This document shows, piece after piece, positions 36,401 to 44,832 of a stretch of DNA of 64,000 nucleotides (positions are counted from its first letter, which is position 1; every line of letters starts with the position of its first letter). The DNA is taken from positions 248,001 to 312,000 of the forward strand of contig NZ_JAHUBR010000001.1 in the NCBI RefSeq assembly GCF_025376885.1, given 5' to 3'. This stretch comes from Pseudoruegeria sp. SHC-113 (lineage in GTDB: Bacteria > Pseudomonadota > Alphaproteobacteria > Rhodobacterales > Rhodobacteraceae). The notes beneath the pieces were generated by a model, which saw only the letters and a program-made list of their open reading frames with translations, searched no databases and was not told the DNA's origin. A program made the position numbers and the translations under genes.

Positions 36401-36835
36401 ATGCCGACACTCACGCTCGAACGCAGTTTTTCCGCTGACATAGACACTGTTTTTGCCTTCGTCACCCAAACCGAGCATCTGCTCAAATGGTGGGGGCCAG
36501 AAGGCATGACAGTGCCCGAGCACCAGCTCAGCTTCACCGATCGCGGGCCTTGGGTCTCGGTCATGCAGAACGCCGAGGGCCAGCGCTATAAGGTCTCCGG
36601 CCATGTCACCCATGTGGAGGCGCCCCATTCGGTGGGGTTCACTTGGGCCTGGCACGACGAAAACGACAAGAGGGGCGTTGAAAGCCACGTTACAATCAAA
36701 CTGGTTCCAAGCCAGTCGGGCGGCACCCTGTTCACCCTGACCCATGCGGATCTACCCGATGGCGATACAGCGGTGAACCACGAGCAGGGTTGGACATCCT
36801 CCCTGCGCAAACTGGAAACCCTCGCAAACGCTTAA
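36401..36835 (+). CDS. SRPBCC (AHSA1-type) domain protein
   Basis: 144 residues of the START-like helix-grip fold, AHSA1 branch, with the N-terminal RSFSADIDTVFAFVTQTEHL, the WWGPEGMTVPE turn and the HADLPDGD/W-SSL C-terminal helix typical of the family. Such proteins bind a hydrophobic ligand in a deep cavity. The start has AAGGAG upstream; the longer in-frame extension is rejected. It lies in one operon between an ArsR regulator and a YCII protein, a frequently seen partnership whose biochemical role is unclear. Confidence 0.9.
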   Translation: MPTLTLERSFSADIDTVFAFVTQTEHLLKWWGPEGMTVPEHQLSFTDRGPWVSVMQNAEGQRYKVSGHVTHVEAPHSVGFTWAWHDENDKRGVESHVTIKLVPSQSGGTLFTLTHADLPDGDTAVNHEQGWTSSLRKLETLANA

Positions 36836-36852
36836 GCGAAAGGAGAGGTCAA

Positions 36853-37167
36853 ATGCCCAAGTTCATGTTTGTCTACCACGGCGGAAAAGCCCCGGAAGAT
36901 CCGGCGGAAGGTGAAAAAGTCATGGCCGCGTGGAACGCCTGGTACGGTGCCATGGGCGCTGCCGTCGTCGACGGCGGCGGCCCGGCCGGCATGTCCCGCA
37001 CGGTCTCTGCCCAAGGGGTCGCCGACAATGGCGGGTCGAACCCCGTCTCAGGCTACACGCTGGTGGAAGCCGCCGATCAGGACGCCGCGGTGGAGATGGC
37101 CAAAGGCTGTCCGATGGTGGCCGATGGCTCAGGCTCTGTTGAGGTCGCCGAAGTCATCCAGATGTAA
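36853..37167 (+). CDS. YCII-related domain protein
   Basis: 104 residues of the YCII/DGPF (dimeric alpha-beta barrel) family: MPKFMFVYHGG at the N terminus and a SGYTLVEAADQDAAVEMAKG second half with strand and helix. Cytoplasmic, likely dimeric. Ribosome binding site AGGAGAGG. Third gene of the ArsR-SRPBCC-YCII operon; a long-stem hairpin follows. In some bacteria these act with sigma-70-like ECF regulators; no ECF sigma is visible here. Confidence 0.88.
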   Translation: MPKFMFVYHGGKAPEDPAEGEKVMAAWNAWYGAMGAAVVDGGGPAGMSRTVSAQGVADNGGSNPVSGYTLVEAADQDAAVEMAKGCPMVADGSGSVEVAEVIQM

Positions 37168-37173
37168 AGGAAA

Positions 37174-37220
37174 GCCCCGTTTCCTGCTGAATCAGGCTCG
37201 ATTCAAAAGCGAAACGGGGC
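37174..37220 (+). terminator. stem-loop after the YCII gene
   Basis: GCCCCGTTTC (37174-37183) pairs with GAAACGGGGC (37211-37220). The 27-base loop holds a second inner pairing of TGAATC with GATTCA. A partial T run (CCCTTCATCTT) follows, so termination is plausible but not certain. Confidence 0.6.
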
Positions 37221-37221
37221 C

Positions 37222-37258
37222 CCTTCATCTTAGCGAAAATATCCCCGCCGGAGGCATG
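37222..37258 (-). repeat. interspersed gene-end repeat, short type, copy 4
   Basis: On the minus strand ATGCCTCCGGCGGGGATATT then TTCGCTAAGATGAAG. The core is identical to the copies at 30129, 44131 and 53179. It lies after the YCII operon and before the thioredoxin gene end, whose stop is at 37279. Confidence 0.7.
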
Positions 37259-37278
37259 AAATCCGGCGCGGCGGCCGC

Positions 37279-37689
37279 TCAGGCGGTCGCCGCGGCCAGC
37301 GCCGTGTCCATCAGCGCCTGAATGTCCTTGCGCGAGACACCGGCCACGATCCGGCCAAGCTCTTTGTCGCCACGCAGCACGACCAGCGTCGAGCGGCGCG
37401 GGATCTTCAGGTCCTTGGTGATCTTGGCGGAGCGATACTCATCCCAGTCAATGTTGATAAAACTGATGTTCGCCGCATAGGCCGGGTTCTCGGCCAGCAG
37501 CTTGGCAATCACCCGCTCCTGCGCCTTGCAGGTGCTGCACCACTCCGCCTTGAAATCCAAGAAGACGGTCTTGCCCGCGGCCAGTTCCTTCTCAACCAGC
37601 CCCGGCGTGTAATTCACGGGGGCCGCGAAGGCGAGGTGGGGCAGGGTCAGGGCCGCAGCCGTGGTGAAAAGAAAAGCGCGTCTGTCCAT
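37279..37689 (-). CDS. thioredoxin-family protein, periplasmic
   Basis: 136 residues. A twin-arginine-like N terminus (MDRRAFLFTTAAALTLPHLA) with AFA as cleavage site is followed by a thioredoxin fold with active site WCSTC in FLDFKAEWCSTC. This sits with the neighbouring CcdA-like gene (12 bases upstream), which can pass electrons across the membrane to it. A role in periplasmic disulphide reduction or cytochrome maturation is inferred from that pairing. Confidence 0.88.
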   Translation of the reverse strand: MDRRAFLFTTAAALTLPHLAFAAPVNYTPGLVEKELAAGKTVFLDFKAEWCSTCKAQERVIAKLLAENPAYAANISFINIDWDEYRSAKITKDLKIPRRSTLVVLRGDKELGRIVAGVSRKDIQALMDTALAAATA

Positions 37690-37701
37690 GGGAAACTCCT
37701 C

Positions 37702-38421
37702 TCAGAGGGATACAGATAGATCATTGAGCCAGGCTGGCAGGTTTTGCACCGCCCAGGCCTCGGCCATGTGGTGCCAGCGCAGCAGGATCGCCACGCCGAC
37801 AAAGATGAAGACAGCCCCCAGAACCGGGCGCGAGCGTTCGGCGATCCGGCGCATCAGCGCCTGCCGTTTCACCAACGCCGAGCGTGCGCCGTAGCCCAGA
37901 AGCAGGATGATGGTGGAGACGCCGAAGGCGAAGAAGAGCATGATCAGTGCGGCCCAAAGCAGGCTCTCCCCCTGCGCAGCGAGGGAAATCGCGCCGCCTA
38001 GGGTTGGCCCGACGCAGGGGCTCCATACCGCCCCGAGCAGCATGCCACCCAGAAACTGCCCGCGCAGCGTGCCGCGATCGAGCCGGTCGATCCCGCTGTC
38101 AGCACGCGCCGCCACCCCGGCCGTCGCCGTTGCGAAACCTTCCGAGAAGCGCGGCACCAAGAGCACGAGGCCAAAGCCGATCATCAGCACCGCCCCGGCC
38201 TGCGCGATGGCCTCTTCGGTGATGCCGAGCGCATAGCCAGCGGTGGAGACGAGCATTCCGAGCGAGACGAAGGCAAGGCTCATCCCGGCGGCCAGTGCGG
38301 CGGGGCCGCGCGGGTCGGCCTGCAGCGCGGTGGCCAGCACGATGGGCAGCACCGGCAGAACGCAGGGGTTGATCAGGGTCAGCAGCCCTGCGCCATATGC
38401 GAAGATTAGTTCCATGCCCAT
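37702..38421 (-). CDS. CcdA/DsbD-type transmembrane electron transporter
   Basis: 239 residues, about six transmembrane helices. Conserved Cys-containing helix INPCVLPVLPIVLA near residue 20 and a second Cys-Pro-rich helix WSPCVGPTLGG mark the CcdA family, which carries reducing equivalents from thioredoxin to periplasmic thiols. ATG 38421 or 38415 can start; neither has a strong ribosome binding site. Upstream of and co-oriented with the thioredoxin-like gene. Confidence 0.9.
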   Translation of the reverse strand: MGMELIFAYGAGLLTLINPCVLPVLPIVLATALQADPRGPAALAAGMSLAFVSLGMLVSTAGYALGITEEAIAQAGAVLMIGFGLVLLVPRFSEGFATATAGVAARADSGIDRLDRGTLRGQFLGGMLLGAVWSPCVGPTLGGAISLAAQGESLLWAALIMLFFAFGVSTIILLLGYGARSALVKRQALMRRIAERSRPVLGAVFIFVGVAILLRWHHMAEAWAVQNLPAWLNDLSVSL

Positions 38422-38484
38422 GTTATCTGGCACGGGCGGGCCTTCTGTCACGCCCTGCCGCGCTGGCGCGTGATCACAAGGGCG

Positions 38485-39366
38485 TCAGTGCGGCTTTAGC
38501 GGGGGCGCTTGCCGGGCCAGTTGCACGAAGAGGATGCCGAGCGTCACGATGCCCACGCCGACCACATCGAGCCAGCCCAGCCGTTCGCCCAATAGCGCGG
38601 CGGCGATGGCCACGCCGAACACCGGATTGAGGAAGTGAAACGTGGCCGCCCGAACCGCGCCGATGCGGTTTACGAGCGAAAACCAGACGAAGGTTGCCAG
38701 CAGCCCCGGCACCAGCGTTGTATAGGCGAAGGCGATCCCGAGGCGCAGGGTGGGGGTGACAGAAATCGTCTCTGTTACGGCAGAAACCACGGCCAAGGCG
38801 ATGGCGCCCACGAACATCTGCAAGCCCACGATCATCATCACGTTGCCGCCCGAAGAGGCCCCCCGCACCGAAAGTGTCGCAACGGTGAGCGCCAGCGCGC
38901 CGAGCACGCAGAACGCCACGCCCGTCAGATCCACCCCGGCGCTGATCCGCGACCCCATGATCAGGCAGACGCCAAGAATCCCGAGGCCAAGCCCGAACAG
39001 GCCCATCGCCGGCAGCTTTTCACGAAACACCAGCCACCCGGCCCCGGCCACCATCAGCGGCATGGTGGAGGCGATGATGGAGGCCAGCGAGGCCTCGATC
39101 CATTGCATCGCGACGAAATTCAGACCCAGATACAGGGCATTCTGGCACAGGCCGAAGATCAGCGTCGCCCGCCATTGCGCCCGGCTGAGCCGCCATGTCT
39201 GCCCCATCGCCAGCGCAATCGCAACGCCGATCAGCCCCGAAAGGAAGAACCGCAGCGAGAGCGAGGCCAGCGGCGGCGCATCCTGCACGATGATCCGGGC
39301 CGAGGTGAAAGCGGAAGACCACATGAGGGCAAAGGCCAGCCCCATCCCAATCGCGCGCAGATCCAA
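38485..39366 (-). CDS. EamA/DMT-superfamily transporter
   Basis: 293 residues with ten predicted helices in two EamA repeats (LAFALMWSSAFTSARIIV in the first; FVWFSLVNRIGAVRAATFHFLNPVFG in the second). It is closer to the RhaT/YdcZ-like exporters than to the tandem pair at 25.5-27.4 kb, whose internal motifs differ. Substrate unknown. The HU gene lies upstream and its terminator separates the two. Confidence 0.9.
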   Translation of the reverse strand: MDLRAIGMGLAFALMWSSAFTSARIIVQDAPPLASLSLRFFLSGLIGVAIALAMGQTWRLSRAQWRATLIFGLCQNALYLGLNFVAMQWIEASLASIIASTMPLMVAGAGWLVFREKLPAMGLFGLGLGILGVCLIMGSRISAGVDLTGVAFCVLGALALTVATLSVRGASSGGNVMMIVGLQMFVGAIALAVVSAVTETISVTPTLRLGIAFAYTTLVPGLLATFVWFSLVNRIGAVRAATFHFLNPVFGVAIAAALLGERLGWLDVVGVGIVTLGILFVQLARQAPPLKPH

Positions 39367-39381
39367 AAGCTTATGTCCTCA

Positions 39382-39410
39382 AAATGAAAAAGGCCGCCCA
39401 AGGGGCGACC
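39382..39410 (-). terminator. intrinsic terminator after HU
   Basis: On the minus strand GGTCGCC pairs with GGCGGCC (39392-39410, one G-U) and is followed by TTTTTCATTTT. Confidence 0.8.
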
Positions 39411-39449
39411 CTATAGTCTTGCAGGGCGGGCGCAAGGCCCGCGCCGTGC

Positions 39450-39737
39450 TTAGCCGTTCACGCTGTCCTTCAGCGCTTTGGCGATGGTCATTTTCACCAC
39501 CTTGTCGGCTTCTTTCTTGATCTGCTCGCCGGTGGCCGGGTTGCGGACCATGCGCTCGGGGCGCTCGCGGCAATAGATTTTGCCAACGCCGGGCAGGGTG
39601 ACAGCGCCGCCTGCGGACACTTCACGCGTGATAACGTTAACAATCGCGTCCAGCGAAGCGGAAGCGGATTTCTTGTCTGCGCCCAGTTCGTCTGCCAGAG
39701 CGGCCACGAGTTGGGTTTTGGTCAGCGGTTTCGCCAT
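39450..39737 (-). CDS. HU-family DNA-binding protein
   Basis: 95 residues of the HU/IHF fold: N-terminal helices MAKPLTKTQLVAALADELG, then a beta-arm region ERPERMVRNPATGEQIK in place of the usual RNPxTGE region, and a final helix AKALKDSVNG. It bends and compacts DNA. The start at 39737 has GAGGAGA upstream; the longer frame is rejected. 112 bases upstream hold its promoter. It may be a main nucleoid protein here. Confidence 0.95.
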   Translation of the reverse strand: MAKPLTKTQLVAALADELGADKKSASASLDAIVNVITREVSAGGAVTLPGVGKIYCRERPERMVRNPATGEQIKKEADKVVKMTIAKALKDSVNG

Positions 39738-39880
39738 TATTATGGTCTCCTCGTTCTGCCCGATACTTGGGGCGTTATTGGGCGCATTAAACGCAATCTT
39801 GGGTGACGGCACAACAATTTGTGGCAGTTTTCCCCAAGAAAACGATAGATTTTGCGCCTTTTTTGCCGATTTCCGCCACG

Positions 39881-41362
39881 TCAGAGGAAGGCTGTCTCCT
39901 CAAACGAGCGCAATTTCCGCGAATGGATGCGTTCGAGCGGCATTTCGCGGAGTGTTTCCATGGCCCGGATTCCAATCTCCAGATGCCGTGCAACCTGTGT
40001 TTTATAGAAGTCTGACGCCATCCCTGGCAACTTCAATTCGCCATGCAGAGGCTTGTCGGAAACGCAGAGCAGCGTACCGTAGGGCACCCGGAACCGGAAG
40101 CCGTTCGCCGCGATTGTGGCGCTTTCCATGTCTAACGCGACGGCGCGGGACTGGCTGAGGCGCTGCACCGGGCCGCTCTGATCGCGCAACTCCCAGTTTC
40201 GGTTGTCAATTGTCGCCACGGTGCCGGTGCGCATGATCCGTTTCAGTTCATAGCCCTGCAACTGCGTGACGTCCTCCACGGCCTTCTCAAGCGCGATCTG
40301 GATCTCGGCCAGCGCCGGGATCGGCACCCAAACGGGCAGGTCGTCGTCCAGCACGTGATCTTCGCGCAGGTAGGCATGGGCCAGCACGAAATCGCCAAGG
40401 CTCTGGGAGTTCCGCAGGCCCGCGCAATGCCCGACCATCAGCCAGGCGTGGGGCCGCAAGACGGCGATGTGATCGGTTGCGGTTTTCGCGTTGGACGGCC
40501 CAACGCCGATGTTCACCAGTGTGATCCCGCTGCCATCGGCCCGCTTCAAGTGGTAGGTCGGCATCTGCGGCGTTTTCAACGTTTCCGGCAGCGCGGCTTC
40601 GGGATCGGTAATCTCGGCATTGCCGGTGGAAACGAAGCTCGTGTAGCCGCTCTTCGGATCTGCCAGCATGGCACGGGCGTAGGCTTCGAACTCCGACACG
40701 TAGAATTGGTAGTTGGTAAACAGCACGTGATTCTGGAAATGCTCCGGGTCCGTTGCCGTATAATGCGCCAGACGCGCCAGCGAATAATCCACCCGCTGCG
40801 CCGTGAAAGGGGCCAGCGGCTGAACGCCGTCGGCGCCCGCCGCGAAAACGCCGTTCACGATATCGTCGTTCGTTGTGGAGAGGTCCGGCACGTCGAAGAA
40901 ATCGCGCAAGGGGAAGGTCATCGCGCCGTCCTGCGGCACGGTCATTTCGGCACCGGCCACGGCAAAATGCACCGGCATCGGCGTGCTGGAGACGTCGATC
41001 ACCACCGGAACACCGTGGTTCTCGATCAGCAACGCGATCTGCTGCTCAAGGTAGTTCGCGAAGAGGTCGGGCCGGGTGACGGTCGCCGCATAGGTGCCGG
41101 GCACCGCCACATGGCCGTAGCTCAAGCGGCTGTCGACCTTGGCGTAGCTCGTGGTTGTGACCCGGATCTCCGGGTAGAACGCACGGAACCGCGCCTTCGG
41201 CGTCTTGCCGGAAATCGCATCCGCAAACCGCTCCGTCAGGTAGGTGGTGGCGGAGGTATACAGCTCGATCAGGCGCTCAACCGCCTTTTTAGGATCTGAA
41301 AAGCTCTCCGGCTGCGGCACGGCGGGCGTGTGCAGCGGGAGGTTCAATGCGTTTGCTGCCAT
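39881..41362 (-). CDS. amn: AMP nucleosidase
   Basis: 493 residues, full length. It hydrolyses AMP to adenine and ribose 5-phosphate. The C-terminal nucleoside-phosphorylase-like domain holds LMVGHCAGLRNSQSLGDFVLA and the DMESATIAANGFR region with the catalytic Asp-Met-Glu. A start at 41362 has AAGGA upstream. The adenine deaminase gene ends 4 bases upstream, so adenine made here can be deaminated at once by its co-encoded partner. Confidence 0.96.
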   Translation of the reverse strand: MAANALNLPLHTPAVPQPESFSDPKKAVERLIELYTSATTYLTERFADAISGKTPKARFRAFYPEIRVTTTSYAKVDSRLSYGHVAVPGTYAATVTRPDLFANYLEQQIALLIENHGVPVVIDVSSTPMPVHFAVAGAEMTVPQDGAMTFPLRDFFDVPDLSTTNDDIVNGVFAAGADGVQPLAPFTAQRVDYSLARLAHYTATDPEHFQNHVLFTNYQFYVSEFEAYARAMLADPKSGYTSFVSTGNAEITDPEAALPETLKTPQMPTYHLKRADGSGITLVNIGVGPSNAKTATDHIAVLRPHAWLMVGHCAGLRNSQSLGDFVLAHAYLREDHVLDDDLPVWVPIPALAEIQIALEKAVEDVTQLQGYELKRIMRTGTVATIDNRNWELRDQSGPVQRLSQSRAVALDMESATIAANGFRFRVPYGTLLCVSDKPLHGELKLPGMASDFYKTQVARHLEIGIRAMETLREMPLERIHSRKLRSFEETAFL

Positions 41363-41366
41363 GTTC

Positions 41367-43175
41367 TTATCCTTCTTGTTCAAACAGCGGGGTCAGCTCG
41401 AATGTGCGCACGTCCACGAGGCCGAGGTCAGAAATCCGAAGCTCCGGGATGACGACGAGCGCCAGCAGGGAATGCTGCATATAGGCATTGTTGAGCCGGC
41501 ATCCACAGGCGGCCATGGCCTCGACCATCGCCTGCGCTTTGGCGGCCACCTCGGTGGCGGGGCTGTCGCTCATCAACCCGGCGACAGGCAGTTCCACGAG
41601 TGCCAGTTCCTTGCCGTCCCGGAAGATGGTGATGCCGCCGCCCACCTCGCCCAGCCTGTTGGCCGCGAGCGCCATATCTTCGCGGCTGGTGCCGACAACG
41701 ATCATATGGTGGCTGTCATGGGCGACGGTGGAGGCCATGGCCATCGGTCCTTCGTAGCCGAAGCCCGACACAAACGCGTTCGTCACGCCACCCGTGCCCC
41801 GGTGCCGTTCCACCAGCGCGATCTGGCACACGTCCTGCGCCGGGTCGCCCTCGACAAGGCCGTCGGTGACGGCGAGCGATGCGGAAAGGGCCTTAGTTGG
41901 GGCCTGATTCTCGACGACGCCGATCACCTTGGCCGTCACCCGGTTCGCGCCCTCCGGTGCCTTGATCTCGAAATCCTCTGCCGCAAGCGCCTTGCCCAGA
42001 TGCACCGTCGCACGTGCGTCGGCAGGCCAGTCAAGATGCGGACAGTCCACCGTGATCGCGCCGTCCTTCGCGACGGTCACGCCACGGGCGATCACATGCT
42101 CGATCGGTAGCGTCCGCAGATCGCTCGTCAGGATCACGTCGGCGCGCCGTCCCGGTGCAATAGAGCCGATTTCCCGCTCAAGGCCAAAATGCGTGGCGGT
42201 GTTGATGGTCGCCATCTGCAGGGCGATCAGCGGATCGCAGCCGCAGGCAATCGCATGGCGCACCACGCGGTTCATATGGCCCTCATTCACAAGCGTCCCG
42301 GAGTGGCAATCATCGGTGCAGAGGATGAACCCGCGCGGATCGAGCCCCTTTTCGGTGACAGCGGTGATCTGGCTCTCCACGTCATACCAAGCCGAGCCCA
42401 GACGCATCATCGACCGCATCCCCTGCCGCACGCGGGCAATGGCATCGGCCTCGCAGGTGCCCTCATGGTCATCCGCCGGTCCTCCAGCGGCATAGGCGTG
42501 GAAGGCAGGGCCAAGATCGGGGCTGGCGTAATGGCCACCCACAGTCTTGCCGGCGCGTTGCGTGGCGGCGATTTCGGCCAGCATCTTGGCATCGCCGTTC
42601 ACGACACCGGGGAAGTTCATCATCTCGCCAAGGCCGATGATGCCGGGCCATGTCATCGCCTCGGCCACATCCTCGGGCGAGATCTCGTAGCCTGTCGTCT
42701 CAAGCCCCGGCGCGGAGGGCGCGCAGGAGGGCATCTGCGTGAAGATGTTCACCGGCTGCAGCAGCGCCTCGTCATGCATCAGCCGCACGCCGCGCAGCCC
42801 CAGCACATTGGCGATCTCATGGGGATCGGTGAACATGCTCGTCGTGCCATGGGGGATCACCGCACGGGCAAATTCCGCCGGCGTGAGCATGCCGCTTTCG
42901 ATATGCATGTGGCCATCGCACAGGCCCGGGATCATGTAGCGCCCCTGCGCCTCGATCACTTCGGTGGCCTCGCCGATGCAATGGCTGGCATCCGGCCCGC
43001 AATAGGCAGAGCGTCCGTCAGCGATGGCGATGTCGTGATTGTCGAGGATCTCACGGGTGTGCACATTCACCCAGCGCCCGCCGCGGATCACCAGATCCGC
43101 CGGAGCGCGCCCGGCCGCAACGGCCACAAGTTTGGCCGCAACATCGGGCCAGCTTTTCAATGTCATATGTTCCAT
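41367..43175 (-). CDS. ade: adenine deaminase
   Basis: 602 residues of the Ade branch of metal-dependent amidohydrolases. Metal-site motifs are DGHMHIESGMLTPAEFARA and TDPHEIANVLG near residues 100-150, then VGGHYASP and CTDDCHSG further on. It converts adenine to hypoxanthine and ammonia. The start is set at ATG 43175; a second ATG lies at 43166, and the open frame to 43613 has no coding signal. Translation order is ade then amn on the minus strand, an operon for breakdown of adenine nucleotides. Confidence 0.94.
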   Translation of the reverse strand: MEHMTLKSWPDVAAKLVAVAAGRAPADLVIRGGRWVNVHTREILDNHDIAIADGRSAYCGPDASHCIGEATEVIEAQGRYMIPGLCDGHMHIESGMLTPAEFARAVIPHGTTSMFTDPHEIANVLGLRGVRLMHDEALLQPVNIFTQMPSCAPSAPGLETTGYEISPEDVAEAMTWPGIIGLGEMMNFPGVVNGDAKMLAEIAATQRAGKTVGGHYASPDLGPAFHAYAAGGPADDHEGTCEADAIARVRQGMRSMMRLGSAWYDVESQITAVTEKGLDPRGFILCTDDCHSGTLVNEGHMNRVVRHAIACGCDPLIALQMATINTATHFGLEREIGSIAPGRRADVILTSDLRTLPIEHVIARGVTVAKDGAITVDCPHLDWPADARATVHLGKALAAEDFEIKAPEGANRVTAKVIGVVENQAPTKALSASLAVTDGLVEGDPAQDVCQIALVERHRGTGGVTNAFVSGFGYEGPMAMASTVAHDSHHMIVVGTSREDMALAANRLGEVGGGITIFRDGKELALVELPVAGLMSDSPATEVAAKAQAMVEAMAACGCRLNNAYMQHSLLALVVIPELRISDLGLVDVRTFELTPLFEQEG

Positions 43176-43292
43176 GGACCAATTGTCAGGATCGCAAAGA
43201 TGCGTGCAAGTGGAAACGAGCCTTCCATGGCATTGCAACAGTTTTTCCTTTGGCGCGATAATCCGGCCAGGATGACCTAGGGAGGAAAACAG

Positions 43293-44042
43293 ATGAACGC
43301 GCCCCGCGCCAATATCGATCACTGGCCCGAACGGGTCGATCTCGCCGCCGCCTTCCAATGGGCGGCCCGGTTGAACCTGCACGAGGCAGTGGCCAACCAC
43401 TTCAGCCTCGCGGTCAATCCAGACGGAACCCAGTTCCTGATGAACCCGAACCTGCGCCACTTCAGCCGGATCAAAGCCTCGGATCTGCTGCTGCTGGACG
43501 CGAATGACCCTGAAACCCTCTCCAAACCCGATGCGCCCGATGCCACCGCCTGGGGCCTCCATGGCGCGCTGCACCGCCTCTGCCCCCACGCCCGCTGCGC
43601 GATGCATGTGCATTCGATCTTCGCCACGGTGCTGGCCAGCCTCGCCGACAGCCGCCTGCCGCCGATTGATCAGAACTGCGCGATGTTCTTCAACCGCACG
43701 GCGATCGACGAAGATTACGGCGGGCTCGCTTTCGAGGAGGAAGGCATCCGCTGCGCCGGCCTTCTGTCAGATCCGAAAACAACCGTCCTGATCATGGGCA
43801 ACCATGGCGTCATGGTCATCGGCCAGACCGTCGCGGAGACGTTCAACAGGCTCTATTACTTCGAAAGAGCCGCCGAAACTTACATCCGCGCCCTGCAAAC
43901 GGGCCGCCCCTTGCGCATCCTGCCGGATGAGATTGCGGAGAAAACGGCCCATGAAATCGAGACCTTCCCGGGCCTCGACGTGCAGCATTTCGCTGAGCTG
44001 AAAGCCATCCTCGATGAAGAGGGCAGTGCTTACGCAAGCTGA
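43293..44042 (+). CDS. class II aldolase/adducin-family protein
   Basis: 249 residues of the zinc class II aldolase fold: AMHVHSIFATVLA with two metal-binding histidines, and a third from LIMGNHGVMVIG. There is no fused domain. It starts 118 bases after the divergent ade gene. Family members cleave or epimerise pentose and deoxyhexose phosphates (RhaD, FucA, AraD) or act in methionine salvage; this one is not close enough to a named group to choose. Cytoplasmic. Confidence 0.88.
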   Translation: MNAPRANIDHWPERVDLAAAFQWAARLNLHEAVANHFSLAVNPDGTQFLMNPNLRHFSRIKASDLLLLDANDPETLSKPDAPDATAWGLHGALHRLCPHARCAMHVHSIFATVLASLADSRLPPIDQNCAMFFNRTAIDEDYGGLAFEEEGIRCAGLLSDPKTTVLIMGNHGVMVIGQTVAETFNRLYYFERAAETYIRALQTGRPLRILPDEIAEKTAHEIETFPGLDVQHFAELKAILDEEGSAYAS

Positions 44043-44055
44043 CCCTTTCCTCTCG

Positions 44056-44095
44056 CTTCAAATACCTCGGGGGTGCGGGGGCAGAGCCCCCGCCC
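44056..44095 (-). repeat. interspersed gene-end repeat, GC-hairpin type, copy 5
   Basis: On the minus strand: GGGGGCTCTGCCCCC-type hairpin, then CGCACCCCCGAGGTATTTGA and AG, matching the copies at 22661 and 24368. It faces copy 6 head to head between two convergent genes and may end both. Confidence 0.65.
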
Positions 44096-44130
44096 CGGTC
44101 TGGCGCGAAAGCGCCAGAGCCGGACCTTTC

Positions 44131-44165
44131 ATGCCTCCGGCGGAGATATTTTCAGAACAAAGTGG
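44131..44165 (+). repeat. interspersed gene-end repeat, short type, copy 6
   Basis: ATGCCTCCGGCGGAGATATT then TTCAGAACAAAGTGG. It overlaps the 3' end of the HD-domain gene: that gene's last codons (Pro-Thr-Leu-Phe, stop) lie within the element, so the repeat supplies the stop. A small stem GGCGC/GCGCC lies just before at 44102-44115. Confidence 0.75.
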
Positions 44166-44832
44166 GGGCAGCGCGCCAGTCAGGTGGGCAGACCTGCCCG
44201 ATGTCTTCGGCGAGTTGGTCGAGGAAACATTGCATCAGGCGCACCCTCTCCGCGGCGATCTGGCGGGCGGTCTCGGTGCGCAGCCCGTCTGCTAGGCTCA
44301 GAAGTTTCAGGCGCCAATGGTCGAGCGCATGGCGGCTGTCATCCAGAGCGCGCGCGGTGGCGAAGGGGTCCTCCGGGTGATAGAGCGCTTGCCCGGTCTG
44401 GCCGGCGACGGCGAAGTTGCGGGCGATGCCGATGGCCCCAAGCGCATCCAGCCTGTCGGCGTCGCGCAGGATCTCGGCTTCAGTGGTTTCAGGCTCTATT
44501 TGGGCAGAAAAGCTGTGGGCTTCGATGATGTGGCCTATGGCTTCAATCTCCGCCGCATCATAGCCCAGCGGCGGAAGAAGCGGGGCGGCGGCTTGAGCGG
44601 CAAGCCGGGAGGCCCCGGCGCGGTCGGGGCTCGATTTCGGCAGGTTCACGAGGTCGTGGAGGTAGGCGCCAGCGGCCAGCAGCCGCAGATCGCCCTTGCC
44701 TTCGCCCGCAGCGATGCGCCGGCAGTTGATCCAGACGCGGTCCAGATGCGCCAGATCATGGGCGCTGTCTGCCGCCATATGCTGCGCGGCGAGGGCGCGC
44801 AGCGCGCCCGGAAGTTCAGCCGATTCGGCCAC
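44152..44832 (-). CDS. HD-domain metal-dependent phosphohydrolase
   Basis: 226 residues, YedJ-like HD superfamily. Metal ligands are seen in [10 protein letters not shown], in [10 protein letters not shown] with the HD pair, in a middle HIIEAHSF, and in [13 protein letters not shown]. Its start overlaps the 3' end of aroC by 17 bases, so the two are probably translated together. The substrate is unknown; HD proteins act on nucleotides and other phosphates. The coding end falls inside the repeat at 44131-44165. Confidence 0.88.
   Translation of the reverse strand: MAESAELPGALRALAAQHMAADSAHDLAHLDRVWINCRRIAAGEGKGDLRLLAAGAYLHDLVNLPKSSPDRAGASRLAAQAAAPLLPPLGYDAAEIEAIGHIIEAHSFSAQIEPETTEAEILRDADRLDALGAIGIARNFAVAGQTGQALYHPEDPFATARALDDSRHALDHWRLKLLSLADGLRTETARQIAAERVRLMQCFLDQLAEDIGQVCPPDWRAAPTLF

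Noticed and set aside
43176-43613. Upstream extension of adenine deaminase to 43613
   Set aside because: The extension is antisense to the class II aldolase gene; family homology begins just after the Met at 43175.
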